Part shown: positions 51,465 through 60,336 of the stretch, one piece after another
How positions within the stretch are numbered: position 1 is the stretch's first letter
How the letters are laid out: every line of letters begins with the position of its first letter
From: Actinophytocola algeriensis
GTDB lineage: Bacteria > Actinomycetota > Actinomycetes > Mycobacteriales > Pseudonocardiaceae
Assembly (NCBI RefSeq): GCF_014203735.1
Contig: NZ_JACHJQ010000003.1
Span: 853,326 to 917,325 of the forward strand
DNA length: 64,000 nt
Reading direction: 5' to 3'
Program-made: the position numbers and the translations under genes
Notes under the pieces: model-generated
Told to the model about the DNA's origin: nothing
Databases searched by the model: none
The model's input: only the letters and a program-made list of their open reading frames with translations

Positions 51465-51758
51465 TCAGCCGAGTTTCTTGGGGAGGTCGGCCCTGGAGAT
51501 GCGCACGGTCGGCGCGTTCATGACCTTCCTGACACGCGCGGGAACCTTGCCCTTCCGGCGCAGCCGGAACAGCTCCAGCGCGCGGCCGATGCCGTGGCCG
51601 TACAGCGCGCGAACTTCATCCGGTCGGGGGTTGTCCAGGAACGCCTCGACCTCGTCCTCCTGGACGGCGACGTGCCGGAGCCTGGCCTCCACCCGTTCCA
51701 TGAACAGGGCGAAGAACATCACGACGATCGGAACGGCGAACACGAACCAGACAGCCAT
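51465..51758 (-). CDS. Small membrane protein (Rv3675-like)
   Basis: 97 residues from ATG 51758. One N-terminal span (MAVWFVFAVPIVVMFFALFMERVE) and a basic cytoplasmic tail (GRALELFRLRRKGKVPARVRKVM). An in-frame GTG at 51779 would add seven residues. Beside crp as in M. tuberculosis. Function unknown. Confidence 0.7.
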   Translation of the reverse strand: MAVWFVFAVPIVVMFFALFMERVEARLRHVAVQEDEVEAFLDNPRPDEVRALYGHGIGRALELFRLRRKGKVPARVRKVMNAPTVRISRADLPKKLG

Positions 51759-51866
51759 AGTGTGTTGATCCTCGCTCAACTCGGGTCGGGCGACGCGGAC
51801 CCGGGGTCCGGCGTGTCCCTCACTTGATGGACGTCCATGGCACGGATGTGGTTGTGCGGCGGCCCG

Positions 51867-51872
51867 TAGGCT
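51867..51872 (+). promoter_or_regulatory. -10 element (TAGGCT), leaderless nth mRNA
   Basis: TAGGCT ends six bases before GTG 51879. Confidence 0.45.
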
Positions 51873-51878
51873 AGCGGG

Positions 51879-52673
51879 GTGCCGCCCGCCACTCGACAGC
51901 TACCCCGTGCCGCGACCCCCGAAACACCGCCCCCCACCACGCTGGTCCGCCGTGCCCGGCGGATGACGAGAGTGCTGGCCGAGGCGTTCCCCGACGCGCA
52001 CTGCGAGCTGGACTTCACCAACCCGCTCGAACTCGCCGTCGCCACGATCCTGTCCGCGCAGAGCACCGACGCGCGGGTCAACCTGACCACTCCCGCCCTG
52101 TTCAAGCGTTACGTGACGGCCGCGGACTACGCGGGCGCCGACCGGCTGGAGATGGAGGAGCTGATCCGCCCGACCGGCTTCTACCGGAACAAGACGACGT
52201 CGCTGATCGGTCTCGGGACCGCGCTCGTCGAGCGGTTCGGCGGCGAGGTGCCGAACAAGCTGGCGGACCTGGTCACACTGCCGGGCGTCGGCCGCAAGAC
52301 CGCCAACGTGATCCTCGGCAACGCGTTCGGCATCCCCGGCATCACCGTCGACACGCACTTCGGCCGCCTGGTCCGCCGCTGGGAGTGGACCAAGGAGGAG
52401 GACCCGGTCAAGGTCGAGCACGAGATCGGCGAGCTGATCCCCAAGAAGGACTGGACGATGCTGTCCCACTGGGTGATCTTCCACGGCCGCCGCGTGTGCC
52501 ACGCGCGCAAGCCCGCCTGCGGCGCGTGCGTGCTCGCCAAGGACTGCCCGTCGTTCGGCGCAGGGCCGACGGAGTTCGAGGAGGCGGTCAAGCTGGTCAA
52601 GGGGCCGGAGGCGCCGCACCTCATCGACCTGGCAGAACGCGTGCACAACGGGTACAAGCCGGGACGCGCGTAG
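51879..52673 (+). CDS. nth: Endonuclease III (DNA glycosylase/AP lyase)
   Basis: Removes oxidised pyrimidines. 264 residues with an extra Pro-rich N-terminus of about 22. The helix-hairpin-helix with catalytic Lys is [18 protein letters not shown], the catalytic Asp is in VDTHFGRL, and the 4Fe-4S ligands are [17 protein letters not shown] (C-x6-C-x2-C-x5-C). First gene of an operon with the TlpA-like, NUDIX and MarP genes, all overlapping or a few bases apart. The stop TAG overlaps the next GTG (TAGTG). Confidence 0.95.
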   Translation: MPPATRQLPRAATPETPPPTTLVRRARRMTRVLAEAFPDAHCELDFTNPLELAVATILSAQSTDARVNLTTPALFKRYVTAADYAGADRLEMEELIRPTGFYRNKTTSLIGLGTALVERFGGEVPNKLADLVTLPGVGRKTANVILGNAFGIPGITVDTHFGRLVRRWEWTKEEDPVKVEHEIGELIPKKDWTMLSHWVIFHGRRVCHARKPACGACVLAKDCPSFGAGPTEFEEAVKLVKGPEAPHLIDLAERVHNGYKPGRA

Positions 52674-53272
52674 TGGGCAACGGAGTGCGCTGGTCGATCG
52701 CGGCGGTGATCCTGATGATCGCCGGCGTCATCGCCATCTGGCCGCGCTCCGAACCCGCTCCGCCCCCACCGAGGGACAGCACGCAGACCGCGCCCGACCT
52801 GACCGGGGCACGGGCCGAGGCGGACTTACCGGCGTGTCCTGACGGCGCGGACGGCCCCGCTGAACTGCGCGGGATCGCAGCGGAGTGCCTCGCGGACGGC
52901 CGCGCCGTCGACATCGCGGCGGCGCTCGAGGGGCGGGTGCTCGTCAACATGTGGGCCACCTGGTGCCAGCCGTGCAAGACAGAACTGCCGATCCTGGACG
53001 CCTATGCGAAGGAGCCCGGTGCCATCCCGGTCGTCACGCTCGGCGTCGAGTCCCGGCCGGGTGACGCGCTCGAGCTGCTCACCGCGCTGAAGGTGAAGCT
53101 GCCGAGCCTCCTCGACGAGGACGGCCACGCCAGGCAGAAGCTGCACCCGATCGGCCTGCCGGCCACGTACCTGGTGGAGAACGGCACGGTCACGCTGATC
53201 GAGAGCCCGCGGGTGTTCACGTCGGTCGACCAGGTCAGGCAGGCAGTGGCGAACGGCGTGGCGAATGGCTGA
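52673..53272 (+). CDS. TlpA-like thioredoxin, membrane anchored (Rv3673c-like)
   Basis: 199 residues. One N-terminal span (WSIAAVILMIAGVIAIW) is followed by an external thioredoxin fold with active site WATWCQPCKTELP and the cis-Pro loop GLPATYLV. Acts in disulfide exchange outside the membrane, perhaps cytochrome maturation or reduction of partner proteins. GTG 52673 overlaps the nth stop. Contains a TTA Leu codon (52826-52828). Confidence 0.88.
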   Translation: MGNGVRWSIAAVILMIAGVIAIWPRSEPAPPPPRDSTQTAPDLTGARAEADLPACPDGADGPAELRGIAAECLADGRAVDIAAALEGRVLVNMWATWCQPCKTELPILDAYAKEPGAIPVVTLGVESRPGDALELLTALKVKLPSLLDEDGHARQKLHPIGLPATYLVENGTVTLIESPRVFTSVDQVRQAVANGVANG

Positions 53273-53957
53273 GCACGGGCCGCTGGTGGACCCGGCGACC
53301 ATCCCCGCATGGCTGCGCCCGGTCGTCGAGGCCAGCGCGCACCTCGACGCGGAGATGTTCCGCCAGCTCTCCGCGCCGACCGAGGACGCCCGCGACGCCG
53401 CCGTGCTGATCCTGTTCGGCGAGCACGAGACGCGCGGCCCGGACGTGCTGCTGCAGCTGCGGGCCGACCGCGGTGGCGCGCACTCGGGGCAGGTCGCGTT
53501 CCCCGGCGGCTCCAGCGAGCCCGAGGACGACGGCCCGGTCGCGACCGCGTTGCGCGAGGCCGTCGAGGAGACCGGGCTCGACCCGGCGGGCGTGCGGCCG
53601 GTCGCGTTGCTGCCGCGGCTGCACATCCCCGTGTCCCGTTTCCACGTCACGCCCGTGGTCGCGCACTGGGAGAAGCCGAGCCGGGTCTGGGCGGTCGACC
53701 CGCTGGAGAGCGCGGCGGTGGCCCGGGTGCCGATCGCCGACCTGGCCGATCCGGCGAACCGGTTCATGTGCCGCCACCCGTCCGGTTTCACGGGACCCGC
53801 GTTCGCCTTGCCACGGATGCTGGTGTGGGGCTTTACTGCCGCACTGCTGACGCTCCTGCTCGAGCTCGGCGACTGGGCGAAACCGTGGGACGGTTCGGAC
53901 ATACGCGACCTTGACGCCGCTTGGCGTTCAGTGAGGCAAGCCGTCGGGGAGGTATGA
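53265..53957 (+). CDS. NUDIX hydrolase, CoA pyrophosphatase-like (Rv3672c-like)
   Basis: 230 residues. The Nudix box is FPGGSSEPEDDGPVATALREAVEETGL, preceded by HSGQVAFPGG, as in NudL/CoAse proteins. The UPF0035 signature region is partly kept. Hydrolyses a nucleotide diphosphate such as CoA. ATG 53265 overlaps the TlpA gene by eight bases; marP follows after four. Confidence 0.88.
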   Translation: MAEHGPLVDPATIPAWLRPVVEASAHLDAEMFRQLSAPTEDARDAAVLILFGEHETRGPDVLLQLRADRGGAHSGQVAFPGGSSEPEDDGPVATALREAVEETGLDPAGVRPVALLPRLHIPVSRFHVTPVVAHWEKPSRVWAVDPLESAAVARVPIADLADPANRFMCRHPSGFTGPAFALPRMLVWGFTAALLTLLLELGDWAKPWDGSDIRDLDAAWRSVRQAVGEV

Positions 53958-53961
53958 ACGG

Positions 53962-55146
53962 GTGAACTGGGTCGACCTGGTCGTGATTCTGCTCGCGATC
54001 CTGGCCGCGATCTCGGGGGCACGGCAAGGCGTGATCACCGCGCTGCCTGCGTTCATCGGGGTGCTGATCGGCGCCATCGCGGGCATCAAGATCGCGCCGC
54101 TCGTGGTGCGCTACATCGAGTCGACGCCGACCAGGGTCGCGTTCGCCGTGGCGATCTTCGTGCTCCTGGTGGCGCTGGGCGAGACGCTCGGCGTGTGGCT
54201 CGGCCGCAGCCTGCGCGAGCGGATCAAGTCGCCGAGGCTCGCGGGCGTGGACAACGCGCTCGGCGCGATCGTGCAGGGCGCCGTGGTGTTCGTCGTGGCG
54301 TGGCTGATCGCGTTGCCGCTGGTCACCGTGGGCGGGCTGCCGGACCTCGCGTCCGCGATCCGCAACTCGACCGTGCTCGGCGGCGTCGACAAGGTCATGC
54401 CGCAGGCCGCGCAGGACCTGCCGGACGAACTGCGGCGGCTGCTCGACGTGTCGGGCTTCCCCGAGGTCGTCGACCCGTTCGACCGGACCCCGAACCGTGA
54501 GGTCGCGCCGCCCGATCCGGCACTGCAGAACAGTGCGGTCGTGCAGAACGTGCGCCCGAGCGTGCTGAAGATCCACGCACGGGCCCCGTCCTGTTCGCGT
54601 GCGCTCGAAGGCAGCGGGTTCGTGATCGCGCCAGAGCGGATGATGACCAACGCGCACGTGGTCGCCGGAACGTCCGAGGTCGTGGTGGAGACCGACGACG
54701 GCCAGCTGGACGCGCGGGTCGTCCTGTACGACCCGGAGACCGACGTCGCGGTGCTGTCGGTGCCCGGCCTGACCGCCGCGCCGCTGCCGTTCGCGGGCAG
54801 GCCCGCGACCTCCGGCCAGGACGGGATCGTGCTCGGCTACCCGCTCGACGGCCCGTACCGCGCGTCGCCCGCCCGCGTGCGGGACGAGATCACGCTGAAC
54901 GGCCCGGACATCTACGACGCGAAGCAGGTGCAGCGCGAGGTGTTCACGCTGCGCGCGCTGGTGCAGAGCGGCAACTCGGGCGGCCCGCTGGTCGACACGC
55001 AGGGCCGCGTGATCGGCGTGATCTTCGGCGCCGCCACGGACCAGTCCGAGACCGGCTTCGCGCTGACCGCCGCCGAGGTGGCGGAGGAGGTCGAAGCGGC
55101 CCCGGACCTGTCGCGTGCCGTGGCGACCGGGAACTGCGCCGCCTAG
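53962..55146 (+). CDS. marP: Membrane-anchored serine protease MarP
   Basis: 394 residues. Four N-terminal spans of the CvpA type (1-125), then a chymotrypsin-like periplasmic protease: His in MTNAHVVAGT, Asp in DPETDVAVLSV, Ser in VQSGNSGGPLV. In M. tuberculosis MarP (Rv3671c) cleaves a peptidoglycan hydrolase and allows survival in acid. The Cys in PSCSR and GNC may form the regulatory disulfide known in that enzyme. GTG 53962. Overlaps the opposing hydrolase by four bases at the 3' end. Confidence 0.93.
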   Translation: MNWVDLVVILLAILAAISGARQGVITALPAFIGVLIGAIAGIKIAPLVVRYIESTPTRVAFAVAIFVLLVALGETLGVWLGRSLRERIKSPRLAGVDNALGAIVQGAVVFVVAWLIALPLVTVGGLPDLASAIRNSTVLGGVDKVMPQAAQDLPDELRRLLDVSGFPEVVDPFDRTPNREVAPPDPALQNSAVVQNVRPSVLKIHARAPSCSRALEGSGFVIAPERMMTNAHVVAGTSEVVVETDDGQLDARVVLYDPETDVAVLSVPGLTAAPLPFAGRPATSGQDGIVLGYPLDGPYRASPARVRDEITLNGPDIYDAKQVQREVFTLRALVQSGNSGGPLVDTQGRVIGVIFGAATDQSETGFALTAAEVAEEVEAAPDLSRAVATGNCAA

Positions 55147-56519
55147 TCCGCCGCGCAGTGCGTGCCGGGCCGCGGGGTTTCGCGGTCCAGCACGTAGTCG
55201 GTGAACACGGCGCGGGTGCAGTCGGTGCGGTCCATGACGCCGTGGCCCCAGCCGTCGTAGGTCAGCAGGACGCTGTCGTCGAGCTGCCGGTGGACGTCCT
55301 TCGCCCACGCGTAGCCGGTGGCGGGGTCGTGCAGCGAGTTCATGACGAGGATCGGCGGCGCGTCGTCGGCGTCGGTGCGGTGCTGCGGGTTCGGCACCTC
55401 CGCTGGCCACGCGGAGCACAGCGACAGGACCGCCCACGCGAAGTGCGTGCGCAGGACCGGCGCGGCCGCGTTCTGCTTGCGCCACAACGACAACCACTCG
55501 CCCTGCGAACCGAACCGGACCCGGTGGTCGGTGCAGAACGACGCGATCGGGAACGGTGCCGTCTCCTCAGTGGCACTGATGGTGGCCGTGCCCTCCGACA
55601 GCTGCTTCAGCTGCACCGCGAGTTCCGCCCAGTCCGGGTTGTAGAGGCGTTGCAGCGTCAGCTGGTTCAGCGCGGTCGGCGGCACGGGCAGCTCACCGAG
55701 GACCGCCTTCTCGTACAGGTCGCCATACACCTGACCCGCGTCCTGGCCGTGCAGCGCGCAGTCCGCGTCTTCCGCGCACCACGTGGCGAACTCGGCGAAC
55801 GCGTCCTCACCCGCCGCGGCCTGGGTCGTCATGAACCGCGTCTGTGTGAGGCCGTGGTCGAAGACGCTGTCGAGGACCATGCCGCGCACCCGGTGCGGGA
55901 AGTTCTCGGCATACATCTGGCCCGCCAACGTGCCGTACGAGCGGCCGTACAGCGTGATCTTCCGTTCGCCGAGCGCGGCACGCAGCACGTCGATGTCCCG
56001 CGCGACGCTGACGTTGTCGACGTGGTCGATCAGCGGGCCGGTGTGCTCGCGGCAGCTGGCGCCGGTCTCACGGGCCCAGGCCTGGATGTCCGCGAGCCGC
56101 GCCCCCGCATCGGGGATCACGTTCGGCAGGTTCGTGACCAGGTCCGCGGCGCACTCGACGGGGTGGCTGCGGTTGGTGCCGCGCGGGTCGTAGCTGACGA
56201 CGTCGAACCGCTCGGACACCGCGGGCGGCACGACGTTCCCGGCCAGCACCCGGTCCACGCCCGAGCCGCCGGGCCCACCCGGCATGAACACGAGCGTGCC
56301 CTCGCGCTCGCCCGTCGCCTTCGCGCGCACGACGGCGACCTCGATCGTGCCCGTCGACGGCCGCGCGTAGTCGATCGGCACGGTGATCGTCGCGCATTCG
56401 ACCTGGCTGTCCGGCGCACACGGCCGCCAGTCGAGTGTCTTCCCCGGTTCAGCGGTGGCGGTGCCGGTCGCCACACCCGTCAGCAGGACGGCGGCGAGCA
56501 GCATGGAACCACGTTTCAT
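55143..56519 (-). CDS. Secreted alpha/beta hydrolase, tripeptidyl aminopeptidase (TAP)-like
   Basis: 458 residues with a signal peptide of about 23 (MKRGSMLLAAVLLTGVATGTATA). FMPGGPGGSG is the oxyanion region, GRSYGT holds the nucleophilic Ser, and the C-terminal TAP-like domain has VMNSLHDPATGYAW (Asp) and WGHGVMDRTDCT (His). An exported exopeptidase of the Streptomyces Slp/TAP kind. Inserted between marP and ephE relative to M. tuberculosis. Confidence 0.88.
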   Translation of the reverse strand: MKRGSMLLAAVLLTGVATGTATAEPGKTLDWRPCAPDSQVECATITVPIDYARPSTGTIEVAVVRAKATGEREGTLVFMPGGPGGSGVDRVLAGNVVPPAVSERFDVVSYDPRGTNRSHPVECAADLVTNLPNVIPDAGARLADIQAWARETGASCREHTGPLIDHVDNVSVARDIDVLRAALGERKITLYGRSYGTLAGQMYAENFPHRVRGMVLDSVFDHGLTQTRFMTTQAAAGEDAFAEFATWCAEDADCALHGQDAGQVYGDLYEKAVLGELPVPPTALNQLTLQRLYNPDWAELAVQLKQLSEGTATISATEETAPFPIASFCTDHRVRFGSQGEWLSLWRKQNAAAPVLRTHFAWAVLSLCSAWPAEVPNPQHRTDADDAPPILVMNSLHDPATGYAWAKDVHRQLDDSVLLTYDGWGHGVMDRTDCTRAVFTDYVLDRETPRPGTHCAAD

Positions 56520-56604
56520 GGTTTTCCTCCCGGTTGATCCCGGGAACGAGTCTGCCGCCGGGGATTCGCCGTCGTCTCCGGGAGAACCCTGAGATGTCCC
56601 GGGA

Positions 56605-57552
56605 CTATCGGGTGAGGAACTCGCCGATCGCGCGGTTGGTCGCGGCGGGCGCTTCCTGCTGCGGGAAGTGGCCGACGCCGTCGAGTGTCGTCGTCCGCAC
56701 CGGGCGCGTCGCCCACGCGGACGACTCGGTCAGCGTGCGCGGCAGCACGCACGGGTCGACCGCGCCCGCGAGTTGCAGCACGGGCACGGTCACCTTGCGC
56801 TGCATGGCTTCCGAGAACCGGCGGCCCTCACCGCGGAGCTGCGAGCGGCCCGCCCAGCGGTAGTACTCGAGCGCGCTGTGCGCGACACCGCGGACCATCA
56901 TCGCCGATCGGTGCGTGCGGACCGCCGCCGCGAAGTCCGGCGTACCCGTCCACTGTGGACCCGACCAGCGGTGCATCAGGTCCTCGACGGTCGCCGCGTC
57001 GTCGCGGGTCAGCCAGCGTTCCGGCGCGAGCGGGACCTGCGCGCGGAACACGTGCCCCAGCGCACGGGCCTGGTTGGTCGCCTTGCGGTGCAACGCGGTG
57101 CGGCGCATCTCCCTGCGCAGCGCCATCGGGTGCGCGGCCGCGATCGACGTGACCGAGCGGACCAGGCGGGGGTGCAGCGCGGCGACGGTCCACGCGAGCA
57201 TGCCGCCCCACGCGTGGCCGACCAGGTGCGCGCGGGGCTCGCCCAGTGCCTTGATCAGCCCGCCGACGTCACCGGCGAGGGTCCAGCCGTCGTAGCCGCG
57301 GGGTGGCTTGTCGGAGTCGCCGTAGCCGCGGAGGTCGACCGCGACCGTGCGGTAGCCGGCATCCGCGAGCGCGCCCAGCTGGTTGCGCCAGGACCACCAG
57401 AAACCGGTGAAGCCGTGCAGCAGCAACACGAGCGGGCCCTCGCCCGCCTCGGCCACGTGCAGGCGGATGCCGTTGGCGTGGACGTCACGGTGCACCCAGG
57501 GTCCGTCGAGGCGCACGGTCGACGGGTCGGGGCGCACGATGGTGCTGGTCAA
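56605..57552 (-). CDS. EphE-like alpha/beta hydrolase, nucleophile replaced by Ala
   Basis: 315 residues. Epoxide-hydrolase-like fold: HGFTGFWWSWRNQ oxyanion loop, DLRGYGDSDKP, and C-terminal Asp and His regions (AGAVDPC, GVGHFPQQEAP). The nucleophile elbow reads LVGHAWGGM where active epoxide hydrolases have GHDWGG, so Ala stands in the place of Asp. The protein may be inactive as an epoxide hydrolase or have a new role. Rare TTG start at 57552 overlaps the preceding stop (TTGA); GTG at 57537 is the alternative. Confidence 0.82.
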   Translation of the reverse strand: MTSTIVRPDPSTVRLDGPWVHRDVHANGIRLHVAEAGEGPLVLLLHGFTGFWWSWRNQLGALADAGYRTVAVDLRGYGDSDKPPRGYDGWTLAGDVGGLIKALGEPRAHLVGHAWGGMLAWTVAALHPRLVRSVTSIAAAHPMALRREMRRTALHRKATNQARALGHVFRAQVPLAPERWLTRDDAATVEDLMHRWSGPQWTGTPDFAAAVRTHRSAMMVRGVAHSALEYYRWAGRSQLRGEGRRFSEAMQRKVTVPVLQLAGAVDPCVLPRTLTESSAWATRPVRTTTLDGVGHFPQQEAPAATNRAIGEFLTR

Positions 57553-58058
57553 GGACGACGCGGTTCGAGCTCGCCGTGCTTGCCGTCCCCACCGGGACGC
57601 AGCGCGGCGATGGTGTCCTTCGCGGAGTCGATCGTGCGCTGCGGCGCACGGATCCGCTTGAACTTCTTGATGCCGAGGAACACGAGCAGGGCCGCACCGA
57701 CGATCGCGACGACGAAGACGATGAGGAAGCCCAGCCAGGGGTGGGCCTCCCAGTCGAAGATGTCGTTGAGTCCCAGCGACAGCGCGACCAGCCCGAACGG
57801 GATGAAGAGCAGCAGAAGGACGAGCGCGATGATGAAGTAGACGCTGCCCGTCAGGCCCTTCTTGACCTCGCCTGCGACCTCGGACTTCGCCAGCTCGAGT
57901 TCGCCTCTGATCAGCGTCGACAGGTGCGTCGTGGCGTCCTTGACCAGGCCGCCGATCGACTGGTCTCCCGGCGCCGCAGCATCGTCCGAGAGCGGTATCG
58001 ACGGGACCCTGGGCAGCTCCGCCCCGTTTCCGTGGCTGTTCTCGCGCGCACTGGTCAC
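57549..58058 (-). CDS. Phage holin-like DUF1469 membrane protein (Rv3669-like)
   Basis: 169 residues from GTG 58058. Amphipathic GGLVKDATTHLSTLIRGELELAKSEVAGEVKKG is the DUF1469 N-terminus, then two spans (YFIIALVLLLLFIPFGLVALSL and WLGFLIVFVVAIVGAALLVFL) and a basic tail. Probably affects envelope or membrane properties. Start is uncertain: TTG at 58085 is in frame. Overlaps ephE, the same order as M. tuberculosis Rv3670-Rv3669. Confidence 0.83.
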   Translation of the reverse strand: MTSARENSHGNGAELPRVPSIPLSDDAAAPGDQSIGGLVKDATTHLSTLIRGELELAKSEVAGEVKKGLTGSVYFIIALVLLLLFIPFGLVALSLGLNDIFDWEAHPWLGFLIVFVVAIVGAALLVFLGIKKFKRIRAPQRTIDSAKDTIAALRPGGDGKHGELEPRRP

Positions 58059-58104
58059 GGCGACATCGTGCCACGTGCGGATCAAAGAAGCTGGCCGGGC
58101 GGGG

Positions 58105-59268
58105 TCAACCCGCCGAACGAGCCTTGTTCCGGCGCATCAACAGCACCGCCGCGAGCAGTGAGGCCAGCACCGACGCGACCAGAACAGCGCCCTTCGCCAG
58201 TTCCATGTCGGGTCCGTCGAGCGACAGGTCGGCGATCAGCAGGCTCACCGTGAACCCGACCCCGCCGAGCATCGCGACCGCGACCAGGTCCCGTTTGCCC
58301 AGGTCGGAAGGTAGGGCGGCGAACTTGAACCGGACCGCGAGCAGTGCCGCCCCGACGATCCCGACGAGCTTGCCGATCACCAGCCCGGCGATGATCGCGA
58401 CCGCGAGCCGGTCGGTGAACAGCCTGCCGAGCGCGTCACCGCTGACCGGGATGCCCGCCGCGAAGAACGCGAACACCGGCACGGCCAGCCCGGCCGACCA
58501 CGGCTGCAACCGGTGCTCCAGCCGCAGGCACGGCGACTCCTCCTCGCCGGGGTCGGTGCGCACCCGTGTCAGCAGCGCGAGCGCGACGCCCGCGACCGTG
58601 GCGTGCACCCCGCACGAGTGGACGGCGACCCACGTGGCGACCGCGACCGGCACGTGCACCCACGGCGTCCGGACCCGTTTGTGCTGCAGGAACCAGTAGA
58701 GCGCCAGCAGTGCCACCGCGGCGCCCGCCGCGACGAGGTCGAACGAGCCGGTGAACAGGATCGCGATCAGCAGGATCGCGCCGAGGTCGTCCACCACCGC
58801 GAGGCTGAGCAGGAACACCCGCGCGCTGCTCGGCAGCCCAGACGCGGTGAGCGCGAGCACCCCGAGCGCGAACGCGATGTCGGTGGCGACGGGGATCGCC
58901 CACGCCTGCGCCATGCGCGGATCACCCCAGCCGATCCCGACCGCGACCAGCGCGGGCACGACAATCCCGCCGATGGCGGCGATCACCGGCAGCAGGGCGT
59001 TCTTGAGCCGCGACAGCTCGCCGACCACCAGCTCCCGCTTCAGCTCGAGCCCGGCGACGAAGAAGAACAGCGCGAGCAACCCGTCCTTGGCCCAGTCGCC
59101 GACGGTCAGGTCGAGGTGCAGGAAGTGCGGCCCGACCGCGGTGTCCCGCAACGTCAGGTAGGCGTCGGCCCACGGTCCGTTGGCCGCGAGCAACGCGATC
59201 GCGGTGGCGGCGAGCAGGATCGACCCGCCCACGGTCTCGGTACGGAGGAAGCGGCCGAACTCAGTCAC
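58105..59268 (-). CDS. nhaA: Na+/H+ antiporter NhaA
   Basis: 387 residues with twelve spans. Exchanges cytoplasmic Na+ for protons. The paired Asp of the ion site is in LSLAVVDDLGAILLIAILF; FFFVAGLELKREL (with its helix-breaking loop) and PVATDIAFALGVLAL are NhaA hallmarks, and GGVGFTVSLLIADL follows. No long C-terminal extension is present. Follows the VIT1-like gene by 62 bases on the same strand. Confidence 0.95.
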   Translation of the reverse strand: MTEFGRFLRTETVGGSILLAATAIALLAANGPWADAYLTLRDTAVGPHFLHLDLTVGDWAKDGLLALFFFVAGLELKRELVVGELSRLKNALLPVIAAIGGIVVPALVAVGIGWGDPRMAQAWAIPVATDIAFALGVLALTASGLPSSARVFLLSLAVVDDLGAILLIAILFTGSFDLVAAGAAVALLALYWFLQHKRVRTPWVHVPVAVATWVAVHSCGVHATVAGVALALLTRVRTDPGEEESPCLRLEHRLQPWSAGLAVPVFAFFAAGIPVSGDALGRLFTDRLAVAIIAGLVIGKLVGIVGAALLAVRFKFAALPSDLGKRDLVAVAMLGGVGFTVSLLIADLSLDGPDMELAKGAVLVASVLASLLAAVLLMRRNKARSAG

Positions 59269-59330
59269 GGGTCTCCAGGGGTTGCCGGATCATCATGCCG
59301 ACCAGACTTCCCGGCTCACCTGCGTCGACC

Positions 59331-60050
59331 CTAACCGCCAACGGTGACCCCGAACAAAAGCCCGACGAGATATGTGACGAGCATCGTCAAGGCGCCGACC
59401 CCGACGTTCCGGACGATCGCACGGGTGACGTTCGCGCCGCCAAGGCGTGCGCTGACCACCCCGGTGAGCACGAGCCCGACCACGACGGCGGCCGCGCACG
59501 CCCACACCCGCATGGAGACGCTCGGCACCGAGATGGCGAGCAGCGGCAGCAGCCCGCCGACGGTGAACGCGACGAGCGACGCCCATGCCGCGTGCCAGGG
59601 GCTGGTGAGATCGTCGGGGTCGATGCCCAGTTCGGCTTCGGCGTGGGCCTCGAGGGCGTTCCTCGCGGTCAGCTCGCGCGCGACCTCGGCGGCGAGACCG
59701 GGGGAGAGACCGCGTTCCTGGTAGATCTCGGCGAGTTCCCGCTCCTCTTGCTCGGGCATGGTGTCGAGCTCGTACTTCTCGAGCCGCAGCGCCGCCTGCT
59801 CGGTATCCCGCTGCGTGGAGACGGAGACGTACTCCCCGCCCGCCATGGACAGCGCACCGGCGACAAGGCTCGCCACCCCCGCGACGAGGATCGCGGTCCG
59901 GTCGGCGGTCGCCCCGGCCACCCCGACCGTCACCCCGGCGACGGACACGATGCCGTCGTTGGCGCCCAGCACACCGGCGCGCAACCAGTTGAGGCGCTCT
60001 CCGAGACTCGCGTGGTGCGGCTCGCCGGGATGGGTGACTGACACCGCCAT
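59331..60050 (-). CDS. VIT1/CCC1-family iron/manganese transporter
   Basis: 239 residues. LRAGVLGANDGIVSVAGVTVGVAGA is the first span of the family, the acidic cytosolic insert (EYVSVSTQRDTEQAALRLEKYEL) resembles the metal-binding domain of VIT1, and three more spans follow. Probably moves Fe2+ or Mn2+ out of the cytoplasm. Two TTGTCCACA boxes lie 32-59 bases before its ATG. Confidence 0.9.
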   Translation of the reverse strand: MAVSVTHPGEPHHASLGERLNWLRAGVLGANDGIVSVAGVTVGVAGATADRTAILVAGVASLVAGALSMAGGEYVSVSTQRDTEQAALRLEKYELDTMPEQEERELAEIYQERGLSPGLAAEVARELTARNALEAHAEAELGIDPDDLTSPWHAAWASLVAFTVGGLLPLLAISVPSVSMRVWACAAAVVVGLVLTGVVSARLGGANVTRAIVRNVGVGALTMLVTYLVGLLFGVTVGG

Positions 60051-60081
60051 ATTGAACCGCGCGGGACCGCCAACCGCTCAG

Positions 60082-60109
60082 TTGTCCACAGCACGGTGAG
60101 TTGTCCACA
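60082..60109. promoter_or_regulatory. Paired DnaA-box-like sites upstream of the VIT1-like gene
   Basis: TTGTCCACA at 60082-60090 and 60101-60109, 19 bases apart, both in the same direction, equal to the Streptomyces DnaA-box consensus. The 286-base gap 60051-60336 shows no gene. Confidence 0.45.
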
Positions 60110-60280
60110 GTTGGGCGCACAGCCCTTGAAATCCAAGCCCCAACTGGTAGACTGGCAAGGCGGGACGCCCCCGGGACAGGGTGGGGGTTGGGTATCGCGC
60201 GCGAGCGACGCGGACGTTTGCGCCCTGGGTGGGTCAGATCCGCTGGCGTTCAGGCTTGAGTGTCCTTTGTGGACACGGCG

Positions 60281-60320
60281 GAACGGGCCGCGACCTCTCT
60301 CGAGGGATCGCGGCCCGTTC
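60281..60320 (-). terminator. acs terminator hairpin
   Basis: Perfect 13-base-pair stem GAACGGGCCGCGA/TCGCGGCCCGTTC, 17 bases after the acs stop. A small GTGTCC/GGACAC hairpin follows it. Confidence 0.75.
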
Positions 60321-60336
60321 AGTCACTCGTCACACA

